NCBI RefSeq assembly: GCF_014859565.1
Contig: NZ_JACUUA010000101.1
Span: 1-12,194, forward strand
From: Marinospirillum sp.
GTDB lineage: Bacteria > Pseudomonadota > Gammaproteobacteria > Pseudomonadales > Halomonadaceae
Direction: 5' to 3'
Length of the DNA: 12,194 nt
The notes under the pieces are model-generated. The model was not told where the DNA came from and made no database searches. It saw only the letters and a program-made list of their open reading frames with translations. How positions within the stretch are numbered: the first letter of the stretch is position 1; every line of letters begins with the position of its first letter. Shown here piece after piece: positions 1 through 7,011 of this stretch. The position numbers and the translations under genes are program-made.

Positions 1-54
1 CCTCCGACCGCCTGGTTCGTAGCCAGGTACTCTATCCAGCTGAGCTATGAGCGC
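1..54 (-). tRNA. tRNA-Arg (anticodon ACG), 3' end cut off by window edge
   Basis: Read on the minus strand, this is a tRNA from its 5' end (base 54) through the acceptor 5' strand, D arm (GCTCAGCTGGATAGAGT type), anticodon stem-loop CCTGG-CTACGAA-CCAGG and the first strand of the T stem, where the window ends. The anticodon ACG reads CGN arginine codons after A34 is converted to inosine by TadA. The D arm, anticodon loop and variable region match E. coli argV-type tRNA closely; the acceptor stem differs. It lies 19 bases after tRNA-Ser and probably shares its transcript, matching the serV-argV arrangement downstream of csrA in E. coli. Further tRNA-Arg copies could follow outside the window. 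Confidence 0.95.
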
Positions 55-73
55 GTACTTATTACTGATTGAG

Positions 74-163
74 TGGCGGAGAGAGAGGGATTCGAACCCT
101 CGATGAGATTTCTCCCATACGCCCTTAGCAGGGGCGCGCCTTCAGCCACTCGGCCACCTCTCC
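74..163 (-). tRNA. tRNA-Ser (anticodon GCU)
   Basis: A complete class II tRNA on the minus strand with the CCA end encoded (74-76). The anticodon loop CTGCTAA sits on a CCC/GGG-containing stem, giving anticodon GCU for AGC/AGU serine codons. A long variable arm (GGGAGAAATCTC region) separates the anticodon and T arms, as expected for tRNA-Ser. The T arm GAGGG-TTCGAAT-CCCTC is perfect. The acceptor stem pairs over seven positions, with a G-T wobble at the last pair. The sequence is close to E. coli serV, which also lies directly downstream of csrA. It is followed by tRNA-Arg and has its own promoter just upstream, after the csrA terminator. Confidence 0.97.
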
Positions 164-175
164 AACACGGCGCAC

Positions 176-203
176 ATCATACCATCTGCGTCTGGTTTGT
201 CTA
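176..203 (-). promoter_or_regulatory. Promoter of the tRNA-Ser/tRNA-Arg operon
   Basis: On the minus strand, a -35 like TAGACA (198-203) and a -10 TATGAT (176-181) are separated by 16 bases. The -10 is preceded by TGG, which makes it an extended -10 element. The bases after it (GTGCGCCG) are GC-rich, as in the discriminators of stringently controlled stable-RNA promoters. It lies 12 bases before the tRNA-Ser 5' end and after the csrA terminator, so the tRNAs can be transcribed independently of csrA. The call rests on pattern matching by eye. Confidence 0.6.
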
Positions 204-261
204 CCCTTTGGATGAAAAAAAGTGATTCTGAAGCAACGGCTTGTATCTGTTGTACCGGCAC

Positions 262-312
262 AAAAAAACCGCAACAACCGTATGCCATCACGACAAGAGG
301 TGTTGCGGTTAA
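262..312 (-). terminator. Rho-independent terminator of csrA
   Basis: On the minus strand, the arms AACCGCAACA (301-310) and TGTTGCGGTT (267-276) form a perfect 10-bp stem. The second arm runs directly into a run of seven T (262-268, overlapping the last two stem bases). The loop is rather long, about 24 bases, and may be shortened by an inner CC/GG pairing. It starts about 30 bases after the csrA stop codon and separates csrA from the tRNA promoter. Confidence 0.75.
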
Positions 313-340
313 GCTGGTCATTCAACCGGCTTGCGAGCGA

Positions 341-535
341 TCAGAAGTTACCCTGATTGCCGCCATCTTCCTTTTCACGCTGAATGCGCTGGTAAATCTC
401 TTCGCGGTGAACAGCCACCTCTTTGGGTGCGTTTACACCGATGCGAACCTGATTACCTTTGACACCCAGAACAGTGACGGTTACTTCGTCACCAATCATC
501 AGGGTTTCACCGACGCGGCGAGTAAGAATAAGCAT
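341..535 (-). CDS. csrA: Carbon storage regulator CsrA (RsmA)
   Basis: A 64-residue protein that matches E. coli CsrA and Pseudomonas RsmA almost residue for residue over its first 52 positions, differing only in the C-terminal tail. CsrA is a cytoplasmic homodimeric RNA-binding protein. It binds GGA motifs in mRNA leaders, usually blocking or sometimes promoting translation and changing mRNA stability, and is titrated by CsrB/RsmY-type small RNAs. The two residues known to be critical for RNA binding, L4 and R44, are present, as is the conserved GVNAPKEV segment (33-40). The start is fixed by a strong ribosome binding site, TAAGGAGA (543-550), seven bases before ATG. The gene lies between lysC and a tRNA-Ser/Arg pair, a conserved position in gammaproteobacteria. 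The ribosome binding site itself contains a GGA, so autoregulation is likely by analogy with E. coli. Confidence 0.98.
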   Translation of the reverse strand: MLILTRRVGETLMIGDEVTVTVLGVKGNQVRIGVNAPKEVAVHREEIYQRIQREKEDGGNQGNF

Positions 536-589
536 GGTGGATTCTCCTTATCAAGCAGTCCAGATAGATAAAACTCAACAGGCAGGGTA

Positions 590-598
590 AATATATAG
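590..598 (-). promoter_or_regulatory. Possible csrA -10 element (sigma-S-like)
   Basis: On the minus strand this reads CTATATATT. It carries a C just upstream of the TATA-type hexamer, a feature of sigma-S promoters, and there is no recognisable -35 hexamer at the usual distance. Transcription from here would give a csrA leader of about 50 bases with two GGA motifs. In E. coli csrA has several promoters, one of them sigma-S dependent. This is a weak pattern-based call. Confidence 0.3.
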
Positions 599-762
599 CG
601 GAAGCTTTTGATTTATCCCAGTTTTGCTGATACAAAAAACATGCCATCTCCGATGACTGTAGTTCATTTTGCTCAGCTGAGTTAATTATCGGTCAATAGC
701 ATAAAAATGTTAAATGATTTTTAGCTATTTTTTTTATGCTTTTTAACAATCCTTGCTCAGGC

Positions 763-788
763 TGGCCGTCCCTGGCCAGTTGGGACGG
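763..788 (-). terminator. Hairpin after lysC, weak or non-canonical terminator
   Basis: Just 3' of the lysC stop on the minus strand, CCGTCCC (782-788) pairs perfectly with GGGACGG (766-772) across a 9-base loop. A competing stem TGGCC/GGCCA (774-778 with 763-767) uses part of the same sequence. No T-tract follows either stem, so this is not a classical intrinsic terminator. It may act as an mRNA 3'-end stabiliser, a partial terminator or a switch. Read-through from lysC into csrA therefore remains possible. Confidence 0.35.
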
Positions 789-789
789 T

Positions 790-2028
790 TTATTCCGCCT
801 TGTCCAGACCAAAAGCGGTGTGCAGGGTGCGCACCGCCAGCTCGGTAAAGTTCTCGTCCATCACCACAGAAATTTTGATTTCAGAGGTGGAAACCATACG
901 GATGTTGATGCCAGCCGCTGCCAGAGTCTTGAACATCAGGCTGGCAACACCGGCATGAGATCGCATACCCACACCGACCAGAGAGACCTTGGCAATGGCG
1001 GTATCACCCACCACCTTGCCTGCGCCCATTTCAGCCACAACACCTTCCAGTAGTGTGTAGGCTTTTTTATAGTCACCACGACCCACGGTGAACGAAAAAT
1101 CAGTGGATTTGCCATCTGGCGACACGTTTTGCACAATCATGTCCACTTCGATATTGGCATCACCAATCGGACCCAGAATTTTGGCGGCAACACCGGGAAT
1201 ATCCGGAGCACCCAGTACAGTCAATTTGGCTTCGTTGGTATTGTGAGCAATACCGGAGATCAGTGGTTCTTCCATCGAGAGGCTCTCCTCATCATCAGCA
1301 ACAATTAGTGTTCCAGGGCCTTCATTTTCTTCAAAACTGGAAAGTACGCGCAGGGGAACTTTGTATTTACCGGCAAACTCAACTGAGCGGATTTGTAATA
1401 CCTTGGAGCCCAGGCTAGCCAGCTCCAGCATTTCTTCCACGGTGATTTGTTCCAGGCGACGTGCTTTGGCACAAATGCGTGGATCGGCTGTATAAACACC
1501 ATCCACATCAGTGTAGATCTGGCACTCATCCGCATTCAATGCAGCAGCCAGTGCCACCCCCGTGGTATCCGAACCACCGCGGCCGAGGGTGGTGATATTG
1601 CCTTCTTCATCCACACCCTGAAAACCGGCAACCACTACTACACGACCCTGTTTCAGATCCTGTTTAATGCCATCGGTGTCAATCTTCTTGATACGGGCCT
1701 TGGAGTAAGACTGATCCGTGATGATGCCTGCCTGTGCACCGGTGTAAGAAGTGGCCGGAATACCTGCCTGCTCCAGTGCCATTGCCAGCAATGCAATGGT
1801 GACCTGCTCACCGGTGGATACCAGCATATCCATCTCACGCGGAGAGGGTTCTTCATGAATTTCTTTTGCCAGCGCAATCAGGCGGTTGGTTTCACCGCTC
1901 ATGGCGGAAAGTACCACCACCACATCATGGCCTTCCTTGCGGAAGCGACCCACGCGCTCAGCAACCTTTTTGATACGTTCGATACTACCTACCGAGGTAC
2001 CACCGAACTTTTGTACATAAAGTGCCAT
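790..2028 (-). CDS. lysC: Aspartate kinase (aspartokinase)
   Basis: This 412-residue protein phosphorylates aspartate to 4-phospho-aspartate, the first step towards lysine, methionine, threonine and diaminopimelate. The N-terminal kinase domain has KFGGTSVGS (7-15), TGEQ (72-75), [14 protein letters not shown] (148-161) and [13 protein letters not shown] (172-184). Two regulatory ACT domains follow, around 268-335 and 346-410, with the motifs [14 protein letters not shown] and [16 protein letters not shown]. The length and single-kinase layout match the Pseudomonas/Corynebacterium type that lacks a fused homoserine dehydrogenase and is usually feedback-inhibited by lysine plus threonine. The start ATG has AGGA five bases upstream. 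It lies 40 bases after alaS and is probably co-transcribed with it. An internal ribosome binding site before Met252 suggests a separately made beta subunit. Confidence 0.97.
   Translation of the reverse strand: MALYVQKFGGTSVGSIERIKKVAERVGRFRKEGHDVVVVLSAMSGETNRLIALAKEIHEEPSPREMDMLVSTGEQVTIALLAMALEQAGIPATSYTGAQAGIITDQSYSKARIKKIDTDGIKQDLKQGRVVVVAGFQGVDEEGNITTLGRGGSDTTGVALAAALNADECQIYTDVDGVYTADPRICAKARRLEQITVEEMLELASLGSKVLQIRSVEFAGKYKVPLRVLSSFEENEGPGTLIVADDEESLSMEEPLISGIAHNTNEAKLTVLGAPDIPGVAAKILGPIGDANIEVDMIVQNVSPDGKSTDFSFTVGRGDYKKAYTLLEGVVAEMGAGKVVGDTAIAKVSLVGVGMRSHAGVASLMFKTLAAAGINIRMVSTSEIKISVVMDENFTELAVRTLHTAFGLDKAE
1273..1290 (-). promoter_or_regulatory. Internal ribosome binding site and start for the aspartokinase beta subunit
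   Basis: Inside lysC and in frame, GAGGAG (1285-1290) stands nine bases before ATG (1273-1275), codon 252. Starting here gives a 161-residue polypeptide (790-1275) with both ACT domains and no kinase domain. The residues after this Met ([11 protein letters not shown]) match the position and character of the known beta-subunit start in Corynebacterium glutamicum, where alpha and beta come from in-frame overlapping genes. That the site is used here is inference. Confidence 0.5.
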
Positions 2029-2068
2029 AGAGATCCTATCGGGTTTGTATTGGGTTGTACTTCAGTGT

Positions 2069-4711
2069 TCAATCCTGACCCAGTTGTTCTGCAACCCAGG
2101 CTTTAACAGAAGCCAGAGCTGCGGGCAGTTGGGTAGCGTCAGTGCCGCCCGCCTGCGCCATGTCGGGGCGGCCACCACCTTTGCCTCCGACCTGTTGGGC
2201 GACATGGTTGACCAATTTTCCTGCATGTAACCGGTCTTTGGCTGTGCCGGACAGTCCGGCAATCAGGCTCACCTTGTCACCCTCAACAGCAGCCAGCACC
2301 ACAGCGGCAGGTGCCAGCTTCTGTTTTAATTGATCCATCAGATCACGCAGTGTTGCAATGTCTGCACCATCAATGGTCGCTGCCAGTACTTTGAGCTCAC
2401 CCACCTGCTCCGTTTGAGCCGTCAGGTCGGTACCGGTGCCGGAAGCCAGTTTCTTTTTCAGTTGTTGCAGATCTTTTTCCAGCTGACGAGTGCGTTCCTG
2501 AGTGCTTTCCAGTCGCTCCAGCAGCTGTTCCGGTTTCACTTTCAACTGAGATGAGGCTTTTAACAGCTGTGCTTCACGATCCAGCAGGAAGTTCAGTGCC
2601 GCTTCGCCGGTTACACCTTCAATACGGCGTACACCAGCGGCAATACCGGATTCCGAAGTGATATGCATCAGTGCAATGTCACCGGTACGCTCAACATGCA
2701 GGCCGCCGCAGAGCTCGATGGAGAAGCAGCGATCAGCCGTTTGTGTACCCATACTCAGCACACGCACTTCATCGGAGTATTTTTCACCAAACAGTGCCAT
2801 GGCACCGCGTGTTTTAGCGGTTTCCAGGTCCAGCAGTTCGGTGCTGACTGGTGTATTGGCACGGATTTGTTCATTCACCAAGCGCGCAATTTCTTTTAAC
2901 TGATCAGGGCTAACGGCTTCGTTATGACTGAAGTCAAAACGCAGACGCTCGGCATCCACCAGAGAACCTTTTTGTTGCACACCTTCACCCAGCACTTGAC
3001 GCAAAGCGGCATGGAGCAGGTGAGTGGCGGAGTGATTACGACGGGTACGCGCACGAATACTGTCATCCACGGTGGCCGTTAGTTGATCACCTTTGTTCAG
3101 GACTCCTGCAGCCATCAGGCCGTGATGCAGAAAAGCTTCACCGGCTTTGGTGGTGTCACGCACATCAAAACGCTGTTGTTTGCCCAGCAATTGGCCGCAA
3201 TCACCCACCTGACCACCGGACTCCGCATAAAAAGGTGTCTGGTCCAGCAGTACCAGACCTTCTTCACCTTCATTCAGGCGGTCAACTGGTTTGCCATCAC
3301 GATACAGTGCCAGTACCTGAGCAGTACTCTGAGTGGTGCCATAACCAGTGAACTCGGTGGCACGATCCACCTTGATCACACTGTTGTAATCCATGCCAAA
3401 GTTGCTGGCCGAACGGGCGCGTTCACGCTGAGCCTGCATCTGTTGTTCAAAACCGGCTTCATCAATGGTTAGTGAGCGCTCACGAGCGATGTCAGCAGTC
3501 AGATCCAGCGGAAATCCGAAGGTGTCATAAAGTTTAAAAGCCACTTCACCAGGAATCACGCTGCCTTTTAAATCAGCCAGATCTTGCTCCAGAATCTTCA
3601 TGCCCTGATCCAGGGTTTTGGCAAACTGTTCTTCTTCCTGCTTCAGAGTTTTTTCAATCTGTGCCTGCTGTTTTTTCAGCTCAGGGAAGGCTTCCCCCAT
3701 TTCGGCAACCAGTGCTGCCACAATCTTGTAGAAGAAACTACCTTCTGCACCCAGCTTGTGACCATGACGACAAGCACGGCGGATGATACGACGCAGCACA
3801 TAACCCCGACCTTCGTTAGACGGGATCACCCCATCAGCCACCAGGAAAGAGCAGGAACGGATATGGTCAGCGACCACTTTCAGCGAAGGGGCATCCGAGT
3901 TCTCACAGCCGATGGCCTGAGCAGCGGCTTGCAGCAAATTCTGGAACAAGTCAATTTCGTAGTTGGCATGAACACCCTGCAACACCGCTGAAACTCGCTC
4001 CAGACCCATGCCGGTATCCACCGAAGGTGCGGGCAGAGGATGCAACTCACCATCCGCAGTACGATTAAACTGCATAAACACCACGTTCCAGATTTCGATG
4101 TAACGATCACCGTCTTCTTCCGGTGAACCGGGCGGGCCACCCCAGATGTGTTCACCGTGATCATAAAAAATCTCGGTACAAGGGCCGCAGGGGCCGGTAT
4201 CACCCATCGCCCAGAAATTATCTGAGGCATAGGGTGCACCCTTGTTGTCACCAATACGAATGATGCGTTCAGCCGGGACACCCATTTTCTGGTTCCAGAT
4301 GTTAAAGGCTTCATCATCACTGGCATAAACCGTGATCCAGAGTTTTTCTGCAGGCAGCTTGGCTACCCCGGTCAGAAACTCCCAGGCATAACTGATGGCG
4401 TCTTCCTTGAAATAATCACCAAAACTGAAGTTGCCCAGCATTTCAAAAAAAGTGTGGTGGCGGGCGGTATAACCCACGTTTTCCAGATCGTTGTGTTTAC
4501 CCCCGGCACGGACACACTTTTGCGAAGAAGTGGCGCGGGTGTAACCACGCTGCTCCAGACCCAGGAAGCAGTCCTTGAACTGGTTCATGCCTGCGTTGGT
4601 GAACAGCAGTGTGGGATCGTCCTGGGGCACCAGGGAGCTGGAAGGAACGGCGGTGTGGCCTTTTGATTGAAAAAACTTCAGGAAAGCCTCGCGGATTTCA
4701 GCGCTTTTCAT
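2069..4711 (-). CDS. alaS: Alanine--tRNA ligase (AlaRS)
   Basis: An 880-residue class II synthetase of normal length (E. coli 875) that charges tRNA-Ala with alanine. The catalytic core spans about 1-240, with a conserved N-terminal block around 18-50, motif 2 near [19 protein letters not shown] (84-102) and motif 3 GMGLER (234-239). A helical tRNA-recognition domain follows to about 450. The editing domain, which clears mischarged Ser and Gly, carries the zinc ligands H560, H564, C668 and H672 (HSATH and CGGLH). A coiled-coil-like linker around 715-760 leads to the C-Ala (DHHA1) domain with [16 protein letters not shown] (841-856). GAGAGG precedes the ATG by four bases. It sits between recX and lysC. 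It has its own promoter within an inverted repeat, which suggests autorepression like that described for E. coli AlaRS. Confidence 0.98.
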   Translation of the reverse strand: MKSAEIREAFLKFFQSKGHTAVPSSSLVPQDDPTLLFTNAGMNQFKDCFLGLEQRGYTRATSSQKCVRAGGKHNDLENVGYTARHHTFFEMLGNFSFGDYFKEDAISYAWEFLTGVAKLPAEKLWITVYASDDEAFNIWNQKMGVPAERIIRIGDNKGAPYASDNFWAMGDTGPCGPCTEIFYDHGEHIWGGPPGSPEEDGDRYIEIWNVVFMQFNRTADGELHPLPAPSVDTGMGLERVSAVLQGVHANYEIDLFQNLLQAAAQAIGCENSDAPSLKVVADHIRSCSFLVADGVIPSNEGRGYVLRRIIRRACRHGHKLGAEGSFFYKIVAALVAEMGEAFPELKKQQAQIEKTLKQEEEQFAKTLDQGMKILEQDLADLKGSVIPGEVAFKLYDTFGFPLDLTADIARERSLTIDEAGFEQQMQAQRERARSASNFGMDYNSVIKVDRATEFTGYGTTQSTAQVLALYRDGKPVDRLNEGEEGLVLLDQTPFYAESGGQVGDCGQLLGKQQRFDVRDTTKAGEAFLHHGLMAAGVLNKGDQLTATVDDSIRARTRRNHSATHLLHAALRQVLGEGVQQKGSLVDAERLRFDFSHNEAVSPDQLKEIARLVNEQIRANTPVSTELLDLETAKTRGAMALFGEKYSDEVRVLSMGTQTADRCFSIELCGGLHVERTGDIALMHITSESGIAAGVRRIEGVTGEAALNFLLDREAQLLKASSQLKVKPEQLLERLESTQERTRQLEKDLQQLKKKLASGTGTDLTAQTEQVGELKVLAATIDGADIATLRDLMDQLKQKLAPAAVVLAAVEGDKVSLIAGLSGTAKDRLHAGKLVNHVAQQVGGKGGGRPDMAQAGGTDATQLPAALASVKAWVAEQLGQD

Positions 4712-4744
4712 GATGCCTCTCTAATATGCTAGTGGAGCAGCCGA

Positions 4745-4775
4745 GTGAACTGGGCAAGTATTATACGGAGTTCAC
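4745..4775. repeat. 7-bp inverted repeat around the alaS -10 element, candidate AlaRS operator
   Basis: The plus strand carries GTGAACT (4745-4751) and AGTTCAC (4769-4775), perfect inverted copies separated by 17 bases that contain the alaS -10 hexamer. E. coli AlaRS is known to repress its own transcription by binding a palindromic sequence near its transcription start. The position here would allow a bound protein to block RNA polymerase. Binding by AlaRS is inferred from location and symmetry only. Confidence 0.5.
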
Positions 4776-4788
4776 AAAAAAATGATAA
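4760..4788 (-). promoter_or_regulatory. alaS promoter
   Basis: On the minus strand, TTATCA (4783-4788) serves as -35 and TATAAT (4760-4765), a perfect consensus -10, lies 17 bases downstream. The spacer contains a run of seven T. Transcription would start around 4750-4754, giving an alaS leader of about 40 bases. The promoter lies entirely in the gap between recX and alaS. Confidence 0.75.
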
Positions 4789-4794
4789 TCTGGC

Positions 4795-5349
4795 TCAGTA
4801 GAGAAAAACTGCTAAACGTATTTGTTCTGGAGTAAATCCGCGCTGCGCCAGAAAACGCTGCATTTTAGCTGCGTCCTTTTGATTAGCGGCAGGTAAGCTG
4901 CCAAAGCGTTTTTCTCTAACCCGATTGGCCTGTTCCTGCCAGCGGTGAGTAAGAGCAGCAAGTAAAGGCTGGGTGATGGATGCATCCAGCTGATGTGATT
5001 GATAGGCTTGTTTTAAAGCCAGCAGGCCTTTGCCTTTACGCAGGTACTGGCGTGTCAGGTTTTCAGCAAAACGCTGATCACTGAGTAGGTCATTGGCTTC
5101 CAACTTATCTAGCAACAGATTAATTTCAGCACGAATTTGTGCACTGCTGAGGGTTTCTGGTGGCGGCAGGATCTTGTGTTTACTGGGGGAATTACGGGGG
5201 GAAAGGAGTTTGTCACCCAACTCATAACGGCTGTGTTCACGTCTGGCCAGCAATCGAAAGGCTCGTTCCCTGAGCCCCTTTTGCCATGCCTTTAAATCAG
5301 CTGAGCAGGACAAATCAATCGTCGAGTGGTGGCAGGTCGTCGGCATCAT
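4795..5349 (-). CDS. recX: Regulatory protein RecX
   Basis: About 184 residues. RecX binds RecA filaments and limits their growth and activity in recombination, LexA cleavage and strand exchange. Recognisable RecX features, numbered from the ATG at 5349, are [16 protein letters not shown] near residue 30, [21 protein letters not shown] near 90-110, and the C-terminal [16 protein letters not shown], equivalent to E. coli KIQRFLLYRGYLMEDI. A proline- and serine-rich stretch ([16 protein letters not shown]) enlarges the first three-helix repeat; E. coli RecX also has a longer segment there. The start is uncertain: TTG at 5355, ATG at 5349, ATG at 5346 and TTG at 5313 are all in frame and none has a clear ribosome binding site. 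The ATG choices overlap recA by about 30-35 bases, while TTG 5313 lies one base after the recA stop. Either way translation is probably coupled to recA. Confidence 0.88.
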   Translation of the reverse strand: MMPTTCHHSTIDLSCSADLKAWQKGLRERAFRLLARREHSRYELGDKLLSPRNSPSKHKILPPPETLSSAQIRAEINLLLDKLEANDLLSDQRFAENLTRQYLRKGKGLLALKQAYQSHQLDASITQPLLAALTHRWQEQANRVREKRFGSLPAANQKDAAKMQRFLAQRGFTPEQIRLAVFLY

Positions 5350-6379
5350 CTTCAAGGGTGACTTCGGCTAATTTCTTTTCATCGACTTTATGCAGCAGTT
5401 GTTCACGGATTCCCGCCTCGATTTCTTCCATGATAGCGGGGTTGTCTTCAAGGTGTTGTGCAGCGTTGGCCTTGCCTTGCCCGATCTTGTTGCCCTTGTA
5501 GCTGTACCAAGCACCGGATTTTTCCACCAGCTTGCACTGTACACCCAGATCAACCACTTCGCCGGCATGGTAAATACCCTTGCCGTAAAGAATCTGGAAC
5601 TCGGCCTGACGAAAAGGTGGAGCTACTTTGTTCTTGACCACTTTCACGCGGGTTTCGTTACCGGTGACTTCATCGCCCTGTTTAACTGCGCCAATACGGC
5701 GAATATCTAAACGCACCGAGGCATAAAATTTTAATGCGTTACCGCCAGTGGTAGTTTCAGGGCTACCGAACATCACACCAATTTTCATACGAATCTGGTT
5801 GATAAAAATCACCAGACAGTTGGCGTTTTTGATGTTGCCGGTAATTTTACGCAACGCTTGAGACATTAAGCGGGCTTGCAGACCCACGTGGGAATCACCC
5901 ATTTCGCCTTCAATTTCTGCTCTGGGCGTTAATGCCGCCACCGAGTCCACAATCAGTACATCCACCGCGCCGGAGCGAACCAGAGAGTCGGTGATTTCCA
6001 GCGCCTGCTCACCATTATCCGGCTGAGAAACCAGCAGGTCATCCAGATTGACACCCAGTTTCTCGGCATAAATCGGATCAAGTGCGTGTTCCGCATCAAT
6101 GAATGCACAGGTTTTTCCTTGTTTCTGTGCCTGAGCAATCACCGATAAAGTCAGTGTGGTTTTACCCGAGGACTCAGGGCCATAAATTTCCACAACCCGG
6201 CCATAAGGCAGACCACCAATGCCCAGAGCAATATCCAGACCCAGCGAGCCGGTGGATACAGAAGGCATGGCAACACGTGGCTGGTCTCCCATACGCATGA
6301 CAGCACCCTTGCCGAATTGTTTTTCGATCTGTCCGAGGGCAGCAGTAAGGGCTTTCTGGCGGTTTTCATCGATGGCCAT
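5315..6379 (-). CDS. recA: Recombinase RecA
   Basis: A 354-residue protein (E. coli 353). RecA forms ATP-dependent filaments on single-stranded DNA, drives homologous pairing and strand exchange, and triggers LexA self-cleavage in the SOS response. Visible motifs are Walker A GPESSGKT (67-74), catalytic E97 in FIDAEHALD, Walker B VLIVDSV (141-147), loop L1 [10 protein letters not shown] (157-166), and loop L2 with [17 protein letters not shown] (194-210) followed by GGNALKF. The C-terminal tail is strongly acidic ([12 protein letters not shown]), the known autoregulatory tail. The start at 6379 is chosen because [11 protein letters not shown] is the family N-terminus and AGGAAG stands seven bases upstream; the open frame continues further upstream but across the LexA box. 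recX follows with overlap and pncC precedes it. Confidence 0.99.
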   Translation of the reverse strand: MAIDENRQKALTAALGQIEKQFGKGAVMRMGDQPRVAMPSVSTGSLGLDIALGIGGLPYGRVVEIYGPESSGKTTLTLSVIAQAQKQGKTCAFIDAEHALDPIYAEKLGVNLDDLLVSQPDNGEQALEITDSLVRSGAVDVLIVDSVAALTPRAEIEGEMGDSHVGLQARLMSQALRKITGNIKNANCLVIFINQIRMKIGVMFGSPETTTGGNALKFYASVRLDIRRIGAVKQGDEVTGNETRVKVVKNKVAPPFRQAEFQILYGKGIYHAGEVVDLGVQCKLVEKSGAWYSYKGNKIGQGKANAAQHLEDNPAIMEEIEAGIREQLLHKVDEKKLAEVTLEDDADDLPPLDD

Positions 6380-6430
6380 TGATGGTCTTCCTTTTTGAAC
6401 GGGTGTGTAAATGGGAAATGTTTTGCTGAT

Positions 6431-6450
6431 TACTGTATAGGTTATCAGTA
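6431..6450. promoter_or_regulatory. LexA box (SOS operator) of recA
   Basis: The plus strand reads TACTGTATAGGTTATCAGTA, a near-perfect match to the E. coli recA SOS box type, with symmetric TACTG/CAGTA ends and a CTGT-N8-ACAG core in which one half is TCAG. It lies 51 bases upstream of the recA ATG and 24 bases beyond the pncC stop. LexA bound here would repress recA until DNA damage. The -35 and -10 hexamers of the overlapping promoter are not clear to me. Confidence 0.92.
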
Positions 6451-6474
6451 TTCTTCTGGAAGGCAACACCTGTT

Positions 6475-6960
6475 TTACACTGATTTTTGCAGTGCCTGCA
6501 ACAACCCCTGCAAAGCCTGATCAATACTGGCCTCACGAATATCACGTCGATCACCCTTGAATAAATACCTTTGTGCCCATTGCTCAGATGCATTGCCCCA
6601 GGCCAGCCATACACAACCGACCGGCTTATCATCAGAACCACCACCGGGGCCGGCTACACCACTAATCGCCACCGCCAGATCTGCCTCGCCACGCACACAG
6701 GCACCAGCCACCATCTGTTTAACCACTGCTTCACTGACTGCGCCTTGTTGCACCAAGGTGGATTCATCCACACCCAGCAGCAGGTGTTTGGCCTGATTGG
6801 AATAGGTCACCAACCCACAGGTGAACCAGGCTGAACTCCCTGCCACCTCTGTTAACGCCTTGGCAACACCGCCGCCAGTACAGGACTCCGCCGTCCCCAG
6901 CATCTTGTTCTGCTGAATGGCTAAGTGGGCAATCTCATTAATTAGAGAAATGCGGTTCAT
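6475..6960 (-). CDS. pncC: Nicotinamide-nucleotide amidohydrolase PncC (CinA C-terminal family)
   Basis: A 161-residue stand-alone CinA C-terminal domain, the usual size for PncC/YgaD. The family converts nicotinamide mononucleotide to nicotinate mononucleotide plus ammonia in pyridine nucleotide salvage. Diagnostic motifs are [22 protein letters not shown] (22-43), whose serine lies in the known active site, [10 protein letters not shown] (49-58), and [21 protein letters not shown] (98-118). The protein should be cytoplasmic, as no signal or membrane segment is seen. The start ATG has AAGGAGC eight bases upstream. It sits just upstream of recA, its normal place in many gammaproteobacteria. 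The LexA box lies after its stop, so recA can be induced independently. Confidence 0.95.
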   Translation of the reverse strand: MNRISLINEIAHLAIQQNKMLGTAESCTGGGVAKALTEVAGSSAWFTCGLVTYSNQAKHLLLGVDESTLVQQGAVSEAVVKQMVAGACVRGEADLAVAISGVAGPGGGSDDKPVGCVWLAWGNASEQWAQRYLFKGDRRDIREASIDQALQGLLQALQKSV

Positions 6961-7011
6961 GGGGCTGCTCCTTGATCGTTTAGTCTGAACCGGCAGTGTA
7001 TCAGAAATGTG

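Larger units (their letters stand above)
536..789. other. Intergenic region between lysC and csrA: AT-rich, csrA leader and promoters
   Basis: This 254-base stretch holds no gene I can support. From the lysC side it contains a lysC 3' hairpin (763-788), an AT-rich tract with a perfect 10-bp inverted repeat (698-707 with 731-740), a TTGACC hexamer (691-696, minus), a 10-bp palindrome CTCAGCTGAG (672-681), and a TATATATT element (590-597, minus). On the minus strand there are GGA motifs at 649-651, 616-618, 559-561 and in the csrA ribosome binding site at 545-547. This arrangement suits a regulated csrA leader, possibly with more than one promoter. I could not assign any promoter firmly. Confidence 0.6.

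Noticed and set aside
197..571. Plus-strand open frame across the csrA terminator and csrA
   Set aside because: It overlaps csrA, which is certain, and the tRNA promoter region; no independent support.
1447..2106. Plus-strand open frame of about 219 codons opposite lysC
   Set aside because: It is antisense to the conserved kinase domain, has a Cys/His/Thr-rich composition typical of shadow frames and no ribosome binding site or family signature.
6380..6469. 30-residue N-terminal extension of RecA
   Set aside because: It crosses the LexA box and the ribosome binding site; the RecA family starts at [10 protein letters not shown].
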